Shown one piece after another: positions 61,277 to 64,000 of a stretch of 64,000 nucleotides of DNA. How positions within the stretch are numbered: the first letter of the stretch is position 1; the number at the start of each line of letters is the position of its first letter. A program made the position numbers and the translations under genes. This DNA is from Saccharibacillus qingshengii. Its GTDB lineage: Bacteria; Bacillota; Bacilli; Paenibacillales; Paenibacillaceae. The stretch lies in NCBI RefSeq assembly GCF_013185195.1, contig NZ_JAAZWC010000007.1:124001-188000 (forward strand). Direction: 5' to 3'. The notes below the pieces were generated by a model. The model did no database searches, was not told the origin of the DNA, and was given only the letters and a program-made list of their open reading frames with translations.

Positions 61277-62224
61277 ATGAACACTGCGCGGCCCGGTTCC
61301 GGTCGTATAGAGACGGCGCTCGGCGAGCTGTCCCGGTTAATTGCCCAATTCTCCGGCGGAGACGGAATCTATTCCACCGTGATCCCCGCTTTGTCGCTCA
61401 TCCGCAGCTCGGAGCCTTCGGTTCCTCTGCATACCGTGTACGAACCTTCGATCTGCCTGGTCGCCCAAGGGCGCAAATGGGTGCTGCTCGGCGACGAATC
61501 CTACCATTACGGCCCGTCCGAGTATTTTGCCGTCTCTGTCGGCCTGCCGATCTGCGGCCAGGTGATCGAAGCTTCCCCGCAGCGGCCTTATCTGGCCGTG
61601 CAGCTGCATGTCGATCCGCAGCAGACGGCCGATCTGCTCCCGCTCGACGTCCCCTCCGGCAGAACGTCTGCCGCTGCAGGCCGAGGACTGTGCGTAAGCC
61701 CCGCCGGGGCGGATATGCTGGAAGCGTTCGTGCGGCTGCTCCGGCTGCTGGAGACGCCTCGCGACGTTCCGGCCCTTGCGACGATGGCCGCCCGGGAGAT
61801 CCTGTACCGCGCCCTGCGCGACGAGCAGAACTTCGCGCTGCGCCAGATGCTCCCGGGTGCGGGACACGCCGCCGCGATCGCCGGAGTCATCCGGCGGATC
61901 CGGCAGACGTATGACGAACCGCTGCGGATCGAAGAACTTGCGGGAGAAGCCAAGATGAGCACTTCTTCGCTGCATCGTTATTTCCGTGCAGTCACCGCCA
62001 TGAGTCCTTTGCAGTTCCAGAAACGGATCCGGCTGCAGGAAGCGAGAAAGATGCTGCTGAGCGAACCGGTCCAGGCGGCCGAAGCCGCTTTCCGTGTCGG
62101 TTACGAGAGCCCTTCGCAGTTCAACCGGGAATACGCCAGATTGTTCGGTCTGCCTCCTCTGAGCGATGTGCGCCGGCTGCGCCGTATGCCTGCCGGCGAT
62201 CCTCAGACCTTCGGGAAAATGTGA
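61277..62224 (+). CDS. AraC-family regulator with AraC_N domain
   Basis: The 315-residue regulator has the N-terminal AraC_N (YqhC-like) domain (about 40-190; VYEPSICLVAQGRKWVLLGDESYHYGPSEYFAVS) and a C-terminal double helix-turn-helix (about 215-300; MSTSSLHRYFRAVTAMSPLQFQKRIRLQEAR). Relatives respond to reactive aldehydes or similar stress and activate adjacent reductases. ATG 61277 follows GAGGAGGAA. Its last 22 bases overlap the convergent PRD gene. Confidence 0.9.
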   Translation: MNTARPGSGRIETALGELSRLIAQFSGGDGIYSTVIPALSLIRSSEPSVPLHTVYEPSICLVAQGRKWVLLGDESYHYGPSEYFAVSVGLPICGQVIEASPQRPYLAVQLHVDPQQTADLLPLDVPSGRTSAAAGRGLCVSPAGADMLEAFVRLLRLLETPRDVPALATMAAREILYRALRDEQNFALRQMLPGAGHAAAIAGVIRRIRQTYDEPLRIEELAGEAKMSTSSLHRYFRAVTAMSPLQFQKRIRLQEARKMLLSEPVQAAEAAFRVGYESPSQFNREYARLFGLPPLSDVRRLRRMPAGDPQTFGKM

Positions 62225-62676
62225 GTTCCCGCAGGCTCGGTCCGCTTGTCCGTATTCGAAACGACCTTATGCACATGCAGCATCAAATCGAACAACTCGT
62301 CTTCCGGCAGCCGGGCGCCGCAGAGACGCTCCAGTTCCATCCGGATGTCCGCCGCACATTCGAAACAATCCGGCAGATGCGTGCGGATCAGCCGGCCCAA
62401 TTCCGGGTCGACCGCCGAACTGCGCCGCTCGGTCCCGATCGCCCGGCGAATCGAAGTCCGCAGATGCTCGGCAAACCTCCGGTAGGTGAGCGCCGATACA
62501 TCCGCAGCTTCGACTCCGAACCGCCGGCCGATCAAATCGAATGCGTTTTCGATTACGGCACGCAAATACCGCGCTTCCCCGTTCGCTTTTGTGCAGCCGG
62601 ATAGGTCCCCGGCATGTCCCGTATCTTCCGTCTGTGCGACCACCGTATGGTCGTTGATGATTTGCGTAATTTTCAT
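62203..62676 (-). CDS. Single-PRD protein (reduced BglG/LicT-like)
   Basis: The 157-residue protein begins MKITQIINDHTVVAQTED, like the first strand pair of BglG-family RNA-binding domains, but the rest of that domain is missing. One PTS-regulation domain follows (about 40-140): conserved His in FAEHLRTSIRRA and in LMLHVHKVV match the two phosphorylated His of PRD1, and GARLPEDELFD is typical. Full antiterminators have an RNA-binding domain and two PRDs in about 280 residues, so this is a shortened form that might titrate or sense PTS components. Its end overlaps the AraC gene, tail to tail. Confidence 0.75.
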   Translation of the reverse strand: MKITQIINDHTVVAQTEDTGHAGDLSGCTKANGEARYLRAVIENAFDLIGRRFGVEAADVSALTYRRFAEHLRTSIRRAIGTERRSSAVDPELGRLIRTHLPDCFECAADIRMELERLCGARLPEDELFDLMLHVHKVVSNTDKRTEPAGTHIFPKV

Positions 62677-62815
62677 ATATTCCGCCTCCGTTTTCGATCT
62701 GCCCGATCTTCTCTGTACCCAGCTTAAGATGTGGCATCGATTTCAGGTCAACCGCTTTTGGAGCGGCAGGCGAAATATGTTTCGGGTTATACTGGGTGGA
62801 GGGGAGGCGAAGCAG

Positions 62816-63784
62816 GTGACCAATATTCAGGAAATCGCCCGAAGAGCCGGCGTATCGCCATCCACGGCTTCGCGCGCGCTCAGCGGGAAAGGCTATGTCA
62901 GCGAAGAGAAGAAACTCAGGGTGCTCGCCGTCGCCGAGCAGTTCGATTACGTGCCCAATGCGAACGCCGTTCTGCTCAAGAGCGGAACGACCCGGCGGAT
63001 CGGATTGGTCGCGCCTTCTTTTGAAGAGTCGGTCAGTCTGTTTACGGGCGGCTTCGTGCGGGCGGCCCAGGAGAACGGCTATACCGTCACCTTGTTCATG
63101 ACCGGATTCGATACGGCCAAAGAACGCGAAGCGCTCGAAGCGCTGCGCCGCAAACAGGTGGATGCCCTCGTATTTGTGATGTTCCTGAGCGGGCTGCCGA
63201 CGATCGCAAGCTATGCCAAGTACGGACCTATCGTCTCCTGGCAGCGGGTCGTGCACAAGGAAGTTCCTTCCGTATTCATGGATCAGTACGACGGTTACAT
63301 GCTCGGCCTCGAGCACTTGTATGCACGCGGCTATCGCCGGATCTGCAGCGTATACGGAGCCGGCACGCGCCTGAATACGCAGAGCCGGATCGAAGCTTTC
63401 GCGGATTTTTGCCGCAAATACGACCTCGATCCCCAGGCTGCGCCGTTTTTCATGGAAAAGGGGACGACGGCGCATGGCGAGGAGCTGGCCCGCTGGTGGC
63501 TGGAATCCGGACGGATTCCCGATGCTTTCGCTACCACCAACGATCAAGTCGCAGCCGGTCTGGTTGCGGAAGCCCGCAGGCTGGGTTTGCGGGTGCCGGA
63601 AGATTTTGCCGTATGCGGCTTCGACAATCTCGACTTCGCCCATCTGCTGGACCTGACAACCATCCATTATCCGGTAGACGAACAGGCGGCCAACGCATTT
63701 GCGATGATCCGCAGCCGGATCGAAGATATCGAACTGCCGCTGCGTCCGCTGAATTTCCGGCTGGTGGAGCGGGCGACGACTTGA
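62816..63784 (+). CDS. LacI-family transcriptional regulator
   Basis: The 322-residue regulator has an N-terminal LacI helix-turn-helix and hinge (TNIQEIARRAGVSPSTASRA, about 2-21, with ALSGKGYVSEEKKLRVLAVAEQ after it) and a periplasmic-binding-protein-like sensor domain (about 60-320). GTG 62816 is chosen because it sits directly before the helix-turn-helix and GGAGGGGAGG lies eight to ten bases upstream. It probably represses a sugar-utilisation gene outside the window; it diverges from the PRD gene. Confidence 0.92.
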   Translation: MTNIQEIARRAGVSPSTASRALSGKGYVSEEKKLRVLAVAEQFDYVPNANAVLLKSGTTRRIGLVAPSFEESVSLFTGGFVRAAQENGYTVTLFMTGFDTAKEREALEALRRKQVDALVFVMFLSGLPTIASYAKYGPIVSWQRVVHKEVPSVFMDQYDGYMLGLEHLYARGYRRICSVYGAGTRLNTQSRIEAFADFCRKYDLDPQAAPFFMEKGTTAHGEELARWWLESGRIPDAFATTNDQVAAGLVAEARRLGLRVPEDFAVCGFDNLDFAHLLDLTTIHYPVDEQAANAFAMIRSRIEDIELPLRPLNFRLVERATT

Positions 63785-63839
63785 CGGCATTCCCCGCGGC
63801 AGGCATACCGATGAATCGGGCCGCCTATTTCGGCCGTGC

Positions 63840-64000
63840 TTACTTCCAGAACAGACCTTCTGGGTCGAGTTCAAACTGCTCCAGCTGATCTTCAAAATCC
63901 GGTCTCGGTTCGATCGAGCGGGCAGGAATCCATTCTTCGGGTCCGTCGCCCTGTTTGGCATATATACTCCACGCTCCTTGTTCCAGCCGGAACTGCGCCA
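63840..64000 (-). CDS. C-terminal end of an unknown protein (partial)
   Basis: A minus-strand frame enters from the right edge and ends at TAA 63842-63840. Its last ~53 residues read like a real protein: WSIYAKQGDGPEEWIPARS, then an acidic helix-like stretch and the ending LDPEGLFWK. It is convergent with the LacI gene. Too little is present to name a family. Confidence 0.55.
   Translation of the reverse strand, partial: AQFRLEQGAWSIYAKQGDGPEEWIPARSIEPRPDFEDQLEQFELDPEGLFWK

Overview
The window looks like a piece of chromosome from a member of the Paenibacillaceae, with Saccharibacillus or a moderately GC-rich Paenibacillus the best guess. The reasons are the high GC content, strong AGGAGG-type ribosome binding sites, frequent TTG/GTG starts, YesM/YesN and Lpl-type sugar import genes, lipoprotein signal peptides, and sigma-D-like promoters in front of chemoreceptor genes. 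No tRNA, rRNA, phage or complete insertion sequence is visible. GC-rich third positions create very long open frames opposite the real genes, and these are left out.

Layout. 0-5 kb: a TerD-von Willebrand A protein, a ZIP-like metal transporter, and a winged-helix regulator with an MFS exporter behind an operator-bearing promoter. 5-10 kb: a sensor kinase and response regulator, then a secreted protein and an ABC exporter, with matching regulator boxes in front of both units. 10-15 kb: a nuclease-like protein, a DHA2 drug exporter, a small membrane protein and FabV enoyl reductase. 15-20.5 kb: two chemoreceptors around a SUKH-type gene that has been split by a small transposon. 20.6-24 kb: an M20 amidohydrolase, a GrpB-family protein and an MFS transporter. 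24-31 kb: a MacAB-like ABC system with a giant 857-residue adaptor, divergent from its own two-component system. 31-36 kb: endonuclease V, an unknown protein, an amino acid permease, two orphan immunity-type proteins and a lipoprotein. 36.5-54.5 kb: one long same-strand locus for mannose-containing glycans (YesM/YesN, binding protein, two permeases, GH3, GH38, GH125 and a GH42-like enzyme). 55-64 kb: exodeoxyribonuclease III, a secreted coiled-coil protein, a PEP mutase-family enzyme, a third chemoreceptor, an AraC/Atu4866/SDR trio, a mini PRD protein, a LacI regulator and a partial gene.

The most unusual material is non-coding. A ~202 bp fold-back element is present twice, each copy sitting between two exact copies of a different terminator hairpin, and a stem of the element shows a compensatory base change between copies. 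A 102 bp MITE is present twice; one copy splits the SUKH gene at a CTAG duplication, and removing it restores the frame exactly. Two arrays of four imperfect palindromes lie 30 kb apart and share the same ~51/61/51 bp centre spacing, with a single related palindrome near 4.7 kb. All three may be undescribed families of small dispersed repeats in this lineage.
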